A DNA stretch of 40,276 nucleotides from Phenylobacterium sp. (GCF_030693805.1 NZ_JAUXZW010000391.1:1-40276); one strand, 5' to 3'. Numbered from the stretch's first letter, positions 1 through 9,504 are shown. Program-made: numbers and translations. Notes: generated by a model from the letters alone, not told the origin.

Positions 1-1
1 G

Positions 2-136
2 ACGCTGATGGTCGGCACGACGGAGATCATGAAGAACATCGTCAGCGAGCGGCTGCTGGGCCTGCCGCGCGAGCGTGATCCCTCGGCCAAGGGCGACTGG
101 AGCGAACAGGTGCAGAACCGCGCCACCCAGACCTAA
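2..136 (+). CDS. Acyl-CoA dehydrogenase, C-terminal end (5' truncated by window edge)
   Basis: Frame 2 reads TLMVGTTEIMKNIVSERLLGLPRERDPSAKGDWSEQVQNRATQT*; G(T/G)TEIM+NI(I/V)xERxLGLPR is the typical ACAD C-terminus. Confidence 0.85.
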   Translation, partial: TLMVGTTEIMKNIVSERLLGLPRERDPSAKGDWSEQVQNRATQT

Positions 137-186
137 GCCAATACGCCGCCAGATCCAGGGGCTCGTCTTCGGACCCCTGCGATCCG

Positions 187-294
187 GTGGCCGGAACAGG
201 GACGACCAGAACGCTGGCCGACTGCGGTGCGGAGGTCATCAAGATCGCGGACGTGGGCGGCGGCGACCTGATGCGCGGGGCGACTGCAGGCTAG
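187..294 (+). pseudogene. Relic of a CaiB/BaiF-family CoA-transferase N-terminal segment
   Basis: In-frame VAGTGTTRTLADCGAEVIKIADVGGGDLMRGATAG* with no start codon and no downstream body; the LAD.GAEVIKIE..GGGD.MR motif is typical of class III CoA-transferases. Confidence 0.6.
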
Positions 295-995
295 GGCCGC
301 TTGGGGATTTCGAGCCCGCGCTGCACGGCGGGCCGCGCCAGGCAGCGCTCCAGCCACGCCGGTACGTGCTGCAGGGCGCCGTACTCGACCAGGTCTCCGG
401 CCCCGTAGAAGCCGACCAGGTTGCGCACCCACCCGAGCAGGGAGATGTCGGCGATGGTGTATTCCGATCCCACGATCCACTCGCGGCCGGAGAGGCGGCC
501 TTCGAGGACGCCGAGCAAACGCTTGGATTCGGCGACATAGCGGTCGCGAGGACGCTTATCCTCGAAGTCCCGCCCGGCGAATTTGTGGAAGAAACCAACC
601 TGGCCGAACATCGGACCCACGGAGGCCATCTGGAAGAAGATCCACTCCATCACCTCGTACCGGCCGGCCGCGTCCCTCGGAATGAAGCTGTTCGTCTTCT
701 CAGCCAAGTAGATCAGGATCGCGCCGGATTCGAACAGGCCAATCGGCTCGCCGCCCGGGCCCGCGGGGTCGACGATCGCCGGGATCTTGCCGTTTGGGTT
801 GAGCGACTCGAATTCCGGGGTGAAGGTTTCGTTCTCGCCGATGTTGATGAAGTGCGGTTCGTACGAAAGGCCCATCTCCTCAAGGGCGATAGAAACCTTG
901 ACGCCATTCGGCGTGGGCGTTGAGTAAAGCTGTATCCGATCTGGATATTGCGCCGGCCACCGTTGCGAGATCCCGAAATCGGACACCGTTTTCAT
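291..995 (-). CDS. Glutathione S-transferase family protein
   Basis: MKTVSDFGISQRWPAQYPDRIQLYSTPTPNGVKVSIALEEMGLSYEPHFINIGENETFTPEFESLNPNGKIPAIVDP..; GST N-domain, start trimmed to the internal Met. Confidence 0.9.
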   Translation of the reverse strand: MKTVSDFGISQRWPAQYPDRIQLYSTPTPNGVKVSIALEEMGLSYEPHFINIGENETFTPEFESLNPNGKIPAIVDPAGPGGEPIGLFESGAILIYLAEKTNSFIPRDAAGRYEVMEWIFFQMASVGPMFGQVGFFHKFAGRDFEDKRPRDRYVAESKRLLGVLEGRLSGREWIVGSEYTIADISLLGWVRNLVGFYGAGDLVEYGALQHVPAWLERCLARPAVQRGLEIPKRP

Positions 996-1100
996 AGGTC
1001 TGCTCCCATTCTTGTTGGTGGCGGCGCTGCGACGGCCGCCTGCGTCGGTCTCAATAGCAGGTTCATCGGCGCCTTGGCCGGGGGCGGGACGCATCCTGCA

Positions 1101-1130
1101 TCGGCGTGCGCGAAAGGTCGCGCACGCCGA
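1101..1130. terminator. Perfect 13-bp stem / 4-nt loop hairpin between the two minus-strand genes; possible terminator or attenuator
   Basis: TCGGCGTGCGCGA-AAGG-TCGCGCACGCCGA; arms are exact reverse complements; no T-tract. Confidence 0.45.
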
Positions 1131-1198
1131 AACCCGGCCGCTAAGTGCGTTCGCCTTCCCGGATTGGTCCGCAACCGGGACTTACCGGAAACCGTCGA

Positions 1199-2116
1199 TC
1201 AGAGCAGGTAGCTGCGGATAGCCTCGATATACTCGTCGGGACATTCCCACATCGGCCAATGGCCGACGCCAGCGAACTCGTAGAACTTGGCTCCGATCAG
1301 GTCAGCGCAGTATTCGCCATAATCCGGACCCAGCATAGGGTTGAACTCGCCGTACATGACCAGGGTGTCGGTCTTCCAGCGCGCCTTGACCTCTTCCTCC
1401 GAATAGCGGGACCCGACGGTGCGCGGATCTGGCCCGTCCAGTCCGAACACGCGGCGCAGCGAGGCGTTGATCTCAGGGTCCGACCAGGCCCGCTGGCGGA
1501 TGGCGATCATCTCGTCGTCGATCGAGTCGTTGTCGTGAACCAGCCACCAGAGCCGATCGCGGACCTTCTCATAGCTGCGGTCCAGCACCGCCTTCTGTGA
1601 CAGCTCGAAGAGATCGCCCTTGAAAGGCTGCTTCTTCCAATCCGTGCGCTTCGTCTGCACGGCGCCGAACCCGTTCAGGATCAGCTTGCTGACGGTCTCC
1701 GGGAAACGTATGCCGATCTCGAAGCCGATGGCCGCGCCCATGGACTCGCCTTCGTAGACCGCCTGCTCGTAGCCGAGCGCATGCAGCAGATCGACATACG
1801 CCTCTGCCTGCAGCTCGGTGCGCCGCGCCGGGTCCCAGGGCTCCTTCGAGCTGTACCCATGGAACAGGGCGTCCACCGCGATGACCCGGAAGTCGCGGGC
1901 GAGGGCCGGCAGCACGCGGGCGTAGGGTTCGCCGTAGCCGCCGATGCCGTGGTACATGAACAGGGGCGGGCCATCGCCCTTCTCGATGATGCGGTGGGTC
2001 CAGCGATCGCCCTTGATGAAGCGGATCTGGCAGCCCAGCAGCTCGGTGGCGATCGTGCCCCATTCGCTACGCGGACGTTCGTGTACGGGGTGCTTCAGCT
2101 TCAGATGTTCGGCCAT
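1199..2116 (-). CDS. Alpha/beta hydrolase
   Basis: 305 aa; oxyanion-region MYHGIGGYGE, nucleophile elbow GESMGAAIG, C-terminal GVGHWPMWECPDEY histidine. Confidence 0.88.
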   Translation of the reverse strand: MAEHLKLKHPVHERPRSEWGTIATELLGCQIRFIKGDRWTHRIIEKGDGPPLFMYHGIGGYGEPYARVLPALARDFRVIAVDALFHGYSSKEPWDPARRTELQAEAYVDLLHALGYEQAVYEGESMGAAIGFEIGIRFPETVSKLILNGFGAVQTKRTDWKKQPFKGDLFELSQKAVLDRSYEKVRDRLWWLVHDNDSIDDEMIAIRQRAWSDPEINASLRRVFGLDGPDPRTVGSRYSEEEVKARWKTDTLVMYGEFNPMLGPDYGEYCADLIGAKFYEFAGVGHWPMWECPDEYIEAIRSYLL

Positions 2117-2288
2117 TTGCGCGTCCTCCTCCTAGTGTGACATGGCGAACTGAGTGTTCGCTCTCGTCTTGGGTGCTCCAGGCCAAGCGACCCAGCATTG
2201 TTGTTCGCCGTGGCGCGGAGCACCGAAGGGTGCGCATGTTACCTTGGGGAAGCCAGAGGGAAATCGCCGTCTGCCGAAAATGCGGCCC

Positions 2289-2819
2289 CTAGAGGGTCTC
2301 GAGCAGGTATTGCCCTGCAATCTTGCGTCCGAAGGCGAACGCCGACTGGATCGGATTATAGTACTCCTTGCAGTGTGCGATCTTTCCGTCGCGGATGTCG
2401 AAGCGCATCACGTAGCGGTTCCGATACTCCTTGCCGGTGGCCATCGTCAGATGCGCGCGGCATTCGATGAACACCCGCGCGCCGTCAGCCGAGAAGGTGA
2501 TGTCGGCTTCGCTGATCCCGTGCGCCACGCCTTCGGCCTTGAAAGCCGTCGCCCAGAAGTCGGTGACCTCGGCCTTGCCGCGATAGATCCGATAGGACTG
2601 TTGATCGGTCTTTCCGGACTCGTTGAACGGCAACTCGATGACGATGTCGTCAGCCATCATTCCCGGCATGATGGCTATGTTCTTGGAGTGGACTGCGGCG
2701 AACCACGCCTTCAGTAGGTTGGCGGACGCTGCACGTCCTGCCGGCGAGTCGACCGGATGCACATAGCCGTCGATCAATTGGTCGAAATCGGCCTCGAAGG
2801 TCTTCACGTCCTGGCTCAT
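2289..2819 (-). CDS. SnoaL-like / nuclear transport factor 2 fold protein
   Basis: 176 aa; ..YRIYRGKAEVTDFWATAFKAEGVAHG..VFIECRAHLTMATGKEYRNRYVMRFDIRDGKIAHCKEYYNPI; NTF2-like fold pattern. Confidence 0.75.
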   Translation of the reverse strand: MSQDVKTFEADFDQLIDGYVHPVDSPAGRAASANLLKAWFAAVHSKNIAIMPGMMADDIVIELPFNESGKTDQQSYRIYRGKAEVTDFWATAFKAEGVAHGISEADITFSADGARVFIECRAHLTMATGKEYRNRYVMRFDIRDGKIAHCKEYYNPIQSAFAFGRKIAGQYLLETL

Positions 2820-3028
2820 GGCGTCATCCTGTCGTCAGCTACAACCAGATCGGCGCCGTCATCCAGCGCCTCGAGGCGCCCGGCGACGCCGACTGCCGGC
2901 AGTTGAGACGCGCGGCCCACACGACGCAAGAGGCTGGCTGGAGTCACGCCCCGCCCTGTTCGCCAAGCGGCTGACCGAGCGCGGAAATGGTCGCGTAGTC
3001 GGAGGCCCCAGCGTCGGACCAGGCTCGA

Positions 3029-3559
3029 TCAGTCGCGCAAACCGCGAAAGGCGCGATCGTAATAGACCAAAGGAGCCGCCGAACGTCGGACGCTCTTCGT
3101 CACCGTCAGGATGACCACCGTGTGCGTGCCGGTGTCATGGCGCTGGCTGATATCGCCGGACAGCGTGACGAGTGCATTGCGGTAAGTCGGCGGCGCGTCC
3201 GTTGACAGATTCCACTTGGCCGCCGAGAACCGCTCGCTGGTCCGCGACGTGGCCGAAAACCGCTCGGCTTCCTGCTGATCGTCCTCGCTCAGGATCGTGA
3301 TGCTGCAGGTCGACGCCATCGCCATCGCGGCATGGCTGGAGGCTTCCTTCCGCACGCAGAACAGCACCCTCGGCGGTTCGGTGGAAAGCGCGATAAGGGA
3401 GCTGATCAGAAGGCCCTTTGGCGTGTCGCCGTCCCAGCAGGCGACGATGGAGACGCCTCCGGCGAGCTTCGACATCGCGTCGCGGAAGGCGGCGGCGTCA
3501 GCGGGTGAAGTGACGGGCGCGGGGGGATCGCGCCGCAGGCCGGCCTCGATGTGGCGCAA
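3029..3559 (-). CDS. Flavin reductase-like domain protein (start uncertain, possibly 5'-degraded)
   Basis: FRDAMSKLAGGVSIVACWDGDTPKGLLISSLIALSTEPPRVLFCVRKEASSHAAM..SITILSEDDQQEAERFS..; no good ATG upstream, TTG at 3559 is a candidate. Confidence 0.65.
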   Translation of the reverse strand: MRHIEAGLRRDPPAPVTSPADAAAFRDAMSKLAGGVSIVACWDGDTPKGLLISSLIALSTEPPRVLFCVRKEASSHAAMAMASTCSITILSEDDQQEAERFSATSRTSERFSAAKWNLSTDAPPTYRNALVTLSGDISQRHDTGTHTVVILTVTKSVRRSAAPLVYYDRAFRGLRD

Positions 3560-4068
3560 GATCAGTCCAGAGTCGTTGTCGTACGCGCTATGGTCTTCGA
3601 ATTCATCAACCAGCTTATGGCCCTCGCTGCCGTCGCGCCTGCAAGACCGAGACCGCGATCCTGCAAGTCCGCACTGATAAGATAGTCCGGCGGATCGTGA
3701 AAACCACGGTCCAACACGAAGTATTCGGCCGAAAGTATGCGGGAATATGTAGCCCGGCTGGCGGGGTGCACGCCTGACCCGAGTGGAGCGCGACGAAAGA
3801 GCGCTTGAGCCTGCGTCCGCGCGCAGGATGCTCAACGCCTGCGCCAGCTTTATGGATGATGCGATGTCCAGCGTCCGCAACGCCCGCGTCGGCCGGGCGC
3901 GGCGGGCGAGAAAGGCGCAGGCGCCCAGCCGCCGATCGTCTTGTGATCGCGCGATGGATGGCCTCCAGGGTGCGATGCGGCGCGGCTCGCCGACATCGAT
4001 CGCCTGTCCGGCGCCGCTGCTGGACGGCATTACCGTGGAGATCAGCGCGTGACGCCGACCGTCCCGCG

Positions 4069-5142
4069 CTAGCCTCGCGAAACGCCCAGCGCCTCGAGGG
4101 GGTCGAGATCGATGGCTGCGGCGCAGGTTACTATGCCCGCCCGGTTGATCATCTCGAGCGTGCCAGCTTCGATCGGGTTGCAGGCGCCGTCCAGCACGGC
4201 GCGAACGGCCTGCTGGCGATGGACCAGCCAGGCTGCGTCGAGGTCGGGAAGCTCCATGCCCGCAGCGGCGCCGGCCTTCAGATAGGTCTTGATCAGATTG
4301 CGTTCCTCAGCGCGCCGATCTTCGATGCTGAGGCCGCTCATGATCAGCCAGGACATGTCGTAGAGCGGGGTGCCGCAGAACGACAGCTGGAAGTCGGCGA
4401 AGCCGCCGCGCCCGTCGGTTTCGAAGAAGGTGTTGTAGCCGTGAGTGTCGCCGTGCAGCAGGGTGAAGGGCGCGGCGTCGTTCAGCGCCCACATCCGCGC
4501 CAGGGCTTCACGCGCGAGTTCGGCGCTGCCGACGGCCTCGATCAGCTGTTCGCCGTAGACGCGGGTGACCAGGTGATCCCAGTGCTTGTCGCGGATCATG
4601 TAGCCGCTGAAATCACGCTCGGGCCGCTCCCAGCCGACGGTGAAGGCCTTCATCTTCTCGTCGAGCCAGAAGGCGCCGTGCATGGTGGCGAGCTGCTCAA
4701 GTAGATCGGCGACCTGGTCTACCGAGAGACGCCCCCAGTCGCCGAACTCGACGGGGCGCAGCGCCAGGTCTTCCAGCATGGTGAGGCCTTGGCGGCGTTC
4801 ATCCGTCGCAGAGAACAAGCACCGTGGGATGTTCATCGGAACGCGTTCGGCGAACTCCGCGTAGAACAGCGCCTCACGCTGCAGCACGACCCAGTAGCGC
4901 TTCAGCTGAGCCTCTGTGAAGCCTCCCTTGATGTAGACCGACGGCGGCGGCTCGCCCGTCCCTTTGGAAGCGTAATCCAACTCGAAGCGCGCCGACGCCG
5001 AGGTGCCGACGCGCTCCCCGCTGCGCCGAAACCCTGAGACCTGCACGCCAGGAAACCGCGTGGAGAGCGCCTTGCTGAACCATTCCGGCGTGAATTCGTC
5101 GAAGCTGTGCGGCAGCTCCATCTCGGTTTCGACCCCGGTCAT
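4069..5142 (-). CDS. Phosphotransferase family protein (APH / ecdysteroid-kinase-like)
   Basis: MTGVETEMELPHSFDEFTPEWFSKALSTRFPGVQV..; LLHGDTHGYNTFFET and GFADFQLSFCGTPLYDMSWLI kinase-like catalytic motifs. Confidence 0.85.
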   Translation of the reverse strand: MTGVETEMELPHSFDEFTPEWFSKALSTRFPGVQVSGFRRSGERVGTSASARFELDYASKGTGEPPPSVYIKGGFTEAQLKRYWVVLQREALFYAEFAERVPMNIPRCLFSATDERRQGLTMLEDLALRPVEFGDWGRLSVDQVADLLEQLATMHGAFWLDEKMKAFTVGWERPERDFSGYMIRDKHWDHLVTRVYGEQLIEAVGSAELAREALARMWALNDAAPFTLLHGDTHGYNTFFETDGRGGFADFQLSFCGTPLYDMSWLIMSGLSIEDRRAEERNLIKTYLKAGAAAGMELPDLDAAWLVHRQQAVRAVLDGACNPIEAGTLEMINRAGIVTCAAAIDLDPLEALGVSRG

Positions 5143-5451
5143 TTCGCTCTCCCAGTGATTGCAGTTCACCGACGTATCCGGCCGCGGTGCTTTGTGCGGA
5201 ACCCTGTGCAATCGCATCATGCTGGCCAGATGACGCTCGACGTGGCGTTCCGACGACCATTTCAGCCTGACGTCAGCTCAATTCCACCTTTGACCCGCGA
5301 ACCTCACACGGAGCAAGGGCTGCATGGCGACGCAAGCGCGGATCGCCGTCTCGGACATCCAGGAGCGCGCTTTTGGGGTCGCCCTCAACTGCTCACGCCG
5401 GGCCGCGGGCGGTTCTGACAGAATGAGTGGGCGATCAGACGCGCCGGCGCA

Positions 5452-6537
5452 TCAAGGGTGGGCGGCCAGCGATGTTGCGCGCCGGCTCGCGGGCGGCGGC
5501 GGGGACTCCGTCGCCACCGGGGGCGTGGCGTCGGTCTGAGCACGGCCGCAGGCGCGGCGGACCAGTCCGAGGCATGCGGCGAAGGGGCTGATCAGCGTTC
5601 CGGTCACAGAGTGCGGCGAGGGCTTTCCAGCTTCGATGTGGACGCCGAAGCGCAACGGCTCGCGGTGGCGGCCGGGCACGTACAGCGTCCCGAAGGCCCA
5701 ATCCCATACCGAGAGGCAGCTGCCGAAGTTCTTGTCGAAATGGATCGGGTTGTCCGAGTGATGGACCTGGTGATGCGCCGGGCTGAGCAGGATGCGACCG
5801 AGCACGCCCGGAAAACTGATCCAAATATGCGAGTGCTGCAGGTGAACCGTGAGGAAAGTGAATGCGATCAGGAACACGTTCATTCCGAACATCATCGCGG
5901 ACAACGGCGGCGCATCGAAAACATAATGCAACACCCCGCTGACTCCGCCGACCACCACCGAAAGTATGTTCAGGAACACGAGCGTATCGACGGGATGCAC
6001 TCGGAAGACCGTGAGCGGGGAGAGCACTTCGGCCGTGTGATGGACCTTGTGGAATTCCCAGAGCATGGGGATCTTGTGGGAGAGATAGTGATCGAGCCAG
6101 TAGCCGAATTCGTACGCGAGATAGAGCGCGACGGTGATGATGGCTGTCTTCACGCCCGGCGGCGGACTGATGGCTGGCGAGGGGCCGAAGGCGCGGACCA
6201 GCAGGCCCGTGACCGGCGCGCTGAACTGGTCGGCGGAGAGGATCATTGCGCCGACCAGCAGCCCCGCCGGAAACGCGTTGAACAGGAAGAGCCCGACGTC
6301 GGCCTTGGTCGATGGACTGCGCAGCAGGCCGGCGGGAAACAGGGTCTTGATCAAAGCTGCCGGCCGCACGCGCCGGCCGGTCCGCAAACGCGCCCAGGAT
6401 AGGCTGAGCGCTGCGATCAGAAGCGCGCTCAACAGCGTCGGCGCCCAGAACACTGAGCTGGGCGTGAGAAACACGTTGGAGATTTTGGCCGCCAGCATCT
6501 GGGCTGCATCGACCAAGGCAGCAGACGTGAAATTCAT
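5452..6537 (-). CDS. Sterol desaturase / fatty acid hydroxylase family protein
   Basis: Histidine boxes HYLSHKIP..HKVHHTAE..HLQHSH..SPAHHQVHHSDNPIHFDKNFG; membrane segments. Confidence 0.9.
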   Translation of the reverse strand: MNFTSAALVDAAQMLAAKISNVFLTPSSVFWAPTLLSALLIAALSLSWARLRTGRRVRPAALIKTLFPAGLLRSPSTKADVGLFLFNAFPAGLLVGAMILSADQFSAPVTGLLVRAFGPSPAISPPPGVKTAIITVALYLAYEFGYWLDHYLSHKIPMLWEFHKVHHTAEVLSPLTVFRVHPVDTLVFLNILSVVVGGVSGVLHYVFDAPPLSAMMFGMNVFLIAFTFLTVHLQHSHIWISFPGVLGRILLSPAHHQVHHSDNPIHFDKNFGSCLSVWDWAFGTLYVPGRHREPLRFGVHIEAGKPSPHSVTGTLISPFAACLGLVRRACGRAQTDATPPVATESPPPPASRRATSLAAHP

Positions 6538-6666
6538 ACCCTGGACTCGCCGCACCGACGCTGCGGACCCTAGGGCGCGGTGGTGACGTCGCCGTTAATG
6601 GGGCGACGAATTCCGGGCTACGCACTTCGCGGCGGGGTGGCTTGGGCGCGGCTGGCGGGCTAACTC

Positions 6667-7002
6667 ATGCGCATGGCGCGCACCAAGCAAAATCCGGAGT
6701 TTGACATCGAGGTCGACGGGCAGGCCTACGTCTGGCGGCTGCACCGCCAGCCTCAGTGGTCCAGCGACGTCGCAGGGTGGCGCGGCATGGCGATCGCGGT
6801 GCGTCACACGGAGGGGCAGCGCGAGGCGGTTGTGGAGTTTCCGCCAGGCCCGCAGCCCAGATTCGGCGCTCCGCAACTGAAGCCCTCCCAGATCGCCACG
6901 GAACTTGTGGCGAAAGCCATCGCGTCCGCCGTCGCGGCGGGGTGGGAGCCGCTGTCGCGCGGCAAGACGGTCGCCATCGTTGTGGATGAGGCCGGCGGCT
7001 GA
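6667..7002 (+). CDS. Hypothetical protein, 111 aa
   Basis: ORF with coherent protein-like composition; no family recognised. Confidence 0.6.
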   Translation: MRMARTKQNPEFDIEVDGQAYVWRLHRQPQWSSDVAGWRGMAIAVRHTEGQREAVVEFPPGPQPRFGAPQLKPSQIATELVAKAIASAVAAGWEPLSRGKTVAIVVDEAGG

Positions 7003-7170
7003 GTCTGATGCGTCGGGACATGGCGATTGCCTGGCTTCCGATGTATCCCGAACGCGCCAGGCATCAGGTCGTCCCAGTTCGCGAAGTCATCGCCAGCCAG
7101 CCCATGACCATACGCCCTGGCCAACCCGCGCCATAATGCAGCGGGACATGAACCCTAGGGAGGACCACCG

Positions 7171-7758
7171 ATGAAGCTCTACTTCGCACCCGGCGCCTGC
7201 AGTCTCGCCGACCACATCGCTATGCATGAAGCCGGAATCGCCTTCGAGCCGGTGAAGGTCGACACGCGCAAGCATGTCACCGAGAGCGGGGCCGACTTCA
7301 TGGCCGTGAACCCCAAGGGCTATGTGCCGGTGCTGGAGTTCGACGACGGCCAACGCCTGACCGAGAACATCGCGATCCTGAGCTGGACCGCGCAACAGTC
7401 GCCGGCCCTCGCGCCGAAGGACGAGATGGCCCGCCTGCGGCTGCTGGAGAGCCTGGCGTTCATCTCCACCGAGCTTCACAAGCAGTTCAAGCCGCTGTTC
7501 ATGCCGACCTCGACGCCCGACGAAAAGGCCCGTCAAAGCGACCTCATCGCCAAGCGCCTGGAGTTCGTCGCCGGGCAGATGACCGACGACTATCTCTCGG
7601 GTCCGAACGTCAGCGTCGCCGACGCCTACCTGTTCGTGATGCTGCGCTGGTCGAAGGCGCTCGGCGTTAAGATCCCCGACAAGCTCGTGGCCTACATGGA
7701 CCGGATGGCGGAGAGGCCCGCGGTCAAGACCGCCCTGCAGCATGAGGGGCTGAGCTGA
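7171..7758 (+). CDS. Glutathione S-transferase (beta-class-like)
   Basis: MKLYFAPGACSLADHIAMHEAGIAFEPVKVDTRKH..NPKGYVPVLEFDDGQRLTENIAIL; RBS-like AGGAGG upstream (aggGAGGAccacc). Confidence 0.92.
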   Translation: MKLYFAPGACSLADHIAMHEAGIAFEPVKVDTRKHVTESGADFMAVNPKGYVPVLEFDDGQRLTENIAILSWTAQQSPALAPKDEMARLRLLESLAFISTELHKQFKPLFMPTSTPDEKARQSDLIAKRLEFVAGQMTDDYLSGPNVSVADAYLFVMLRWSKALGVKIPDKLVAYMDRMAERPAVKTALQHEGLS

Positions 7759-7837
7759 ACGCGGCGACCCGTACGCCGGCGCGGCCTCAACTGCATGGAT
7801 GATCTGATCAAGGGCGATGCGCAGAGCGGCGCGTCCA

Positions 7838-7853
7838 CCGGGCGCGCGCCCGG
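7838..7853. repeat. 16-bp perfect palindrome between convergent genes
   Basis: CCGGGCGCGCGCCCGG. Confidence 0.5.
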
Positions 7854-7974
7854 CGGGGGGCGTGTTCGCCCTTGCGCCTATGCGCCGGGGCCCTGATCGC
7901 ACCGTCCAATCGCGATGACGAACCGGGCGATCTCGTCGCCGCTGAGCTGGAAGACGGCGTCGCTAGCTCAGGTG

Positions 7975-8970
7975 TCATCGCGGGCGCTGACGGGGATGGT
8001 TCAAGGCCTCGGTGTTGATCACCCGGATCGGCGCGCCGCGGGCAAAAGCGGCGATGGCGGCGGGCTTGTCGCCGTAGAACGCCATCAGAGTCTCCCTGGT
8101 CACATAGCCCAGGTGTGGCGTCAGTGTGACGTTTTCGAGCGTGCGCAGCGGGTGATCGGGCGCCGGCGGCTCCTCGTCGAACACGTCGAGCCCGGCGCCC
8201 GCGATCCGGCCGCTCTCCAGCGCCGCGATCAGCGCGGATTCCTCGACGATCGGGCCGCGCGAGGTGTTCACCAGATAGGATGTCGGCTTCATCAGGCCGA
8301 GCTCGCGCGCCGTCACCAGTCCGCGCGTCCGCCCGCTCAGCACGACGTGGATAGAAAGGATGTCGGCCTGCGCGAAGAGCTCATCCTTCTCGACGCGTCG
8401 GACACCGATTGCGGCGGCCGTCTCGGTCGTCAGGTTCTGGCTCCAGGCGATGACGTCCATGCCGAACACGCGACCATATTCAGCCATGCGCCTGCCGATC
8501 CTGCCAAGCCCGAGCAGGCCCAGCGTGCGTCCATAGAGGACGATGCCGACACTGTTCTGCCATAGCCCCTCGCGCATCCGCCGCTCCTCCTGCGCGAGGT
8601 GGCGCACGGTGGCGAGCATCAGACACCAGGCGAGTTCAGGCGTCGCATTCGCGACGCCCGGGAGCCTGGGGTGGTCGGGATCGGGATGGATGATCAACAC
8701 GCCGTGCTCGGTGGCGGCTTCCATGTCCAGGTTGGGCAGGCTCCGGCCGATGATGGTCACCAGCTTAAGGTTCGGCAGCTGGGCGATGAGGCCGCGCGGC
8801 AGCGCCATGCGCTCGCGGATCGTGCAAAGGACGTCGAAGCTGTGCAGGGCGGCGGCGGCCTGCTCTTCGCTCAGATGCTCCCGAAAGACCTCGATCTCGG
8901 CGATCCCGTCGAGCACGGACCAGTCCGCCGACTCGAGCGCCACGCCGGCATAGTCGTCGAGAATCGCCAC
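7975..8970 (-). CDS. D-2-hydroxyacid dehydrogenase family, NAD-binding
   Basis: LGLLGLGRIGRRMAEYGRVFGMDVIAWSQN Rossmann motif; LMKPTSYLVNTSRGPIVEESALIAAL; GAGLDVFDEEPP; LENVTLTPHLGY. Confidence 0.92.
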   Translation of the reverse strand: MAILDDYAGVALESADWSVLDGIAEIEVFREHLSEEQAAAALHSFDVLCTIRERMALPRGLIAQLPNLKLVTIIGRSLPNLDMEAATEHGVLIIHPDPDHPRLPGVANATPELAWCLMLATVRHLAQEERRMREGLWQNSVGIVLYGRTLGLLGLGRIGRRMAEYGRVFGMDVIAWSQNLTTETAAAIGVRRVEKDELFAQADILSIHVVLSGRTRGLVTARELGLMKPTSYLVNTSRGPIVEESALIAALESGRIAGAGLDVFDEEPPAPDHPLRTLENVTLTPHLGYVTRETLMAFYGDKPAAIAAFARGAPIRVINTEALNHPRQRPR

Positions 8971-9155
8971 CGCAGCATCGTCCGCTCCTCGAATCCCTGG
9001 GTCTCGCCGCGGTCCCGCGCTCGGCGATCTCCAGCCAGGGAAGGGGATTTGTGTCTCGCGCGGTCAAGCTGACAATGGCCTTGCGGCGATTGCGCCTGAA
9101 GCGAAATCGAGGTCGAATTCACGCGAGGGAAGGCCTCGACCCTAGTCTGAAGGGC

Positions 9156-9413
9156 CATCCATGACGAGAGATCCGAAAACTGCTGGCCCTGTTGGACAAG
9201 CAGGGCATCTACGAAGTCGTCTGTCGCTTCGCCCGTGGCGCTGACCGGCCGGACCGCGAGCTGATGCGGTCCTCCTTGCATCCGAACGCGCTCCACCGCC
9301 ACGTCAACAATGACGGCGCGGTCGAAGGCGCCTTCGCCGCAAGAGGTCGGCCAGGAAGCGAGGCCTTCGTCGTGGACTTGGATATGGATTGCGCGAGCCC
9401 GACTTTACGGTAG
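9156..9413 (+). pseudogene. Truncated SnoaL-like / NTF2-fold protein
   Basis: ..LLALLDKQGIYEVVCRFARGADRPDRELMRSSLHPNALHRHVNNDGAVEG.. resembles the N-terminal part of SnoaL_4-type proteins, then stops after about 75 aa. Confidence 0.5.
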
Positions 9414-9504
9414 GCCAGGCACGGCTTGGCGCCTTGGGGCGTCAATCTGACTACGCCGCCTGTTGAAGCGAGGGACGGAAAATGAAGCTGAAGGGCGCCG
9501 CGCC

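Noticed and set aside
75-923. 282-aa + strand ORF at the left edge
   Set aside because: Antisense to the GST; not the frame that holds the CaiB relic.
5267-5276. CTGACGTCAG palindrome upstream of the phosphotransferase
   Set aside because: Only 10 bp with no adjacent regulator gene; too weak to call an operator.
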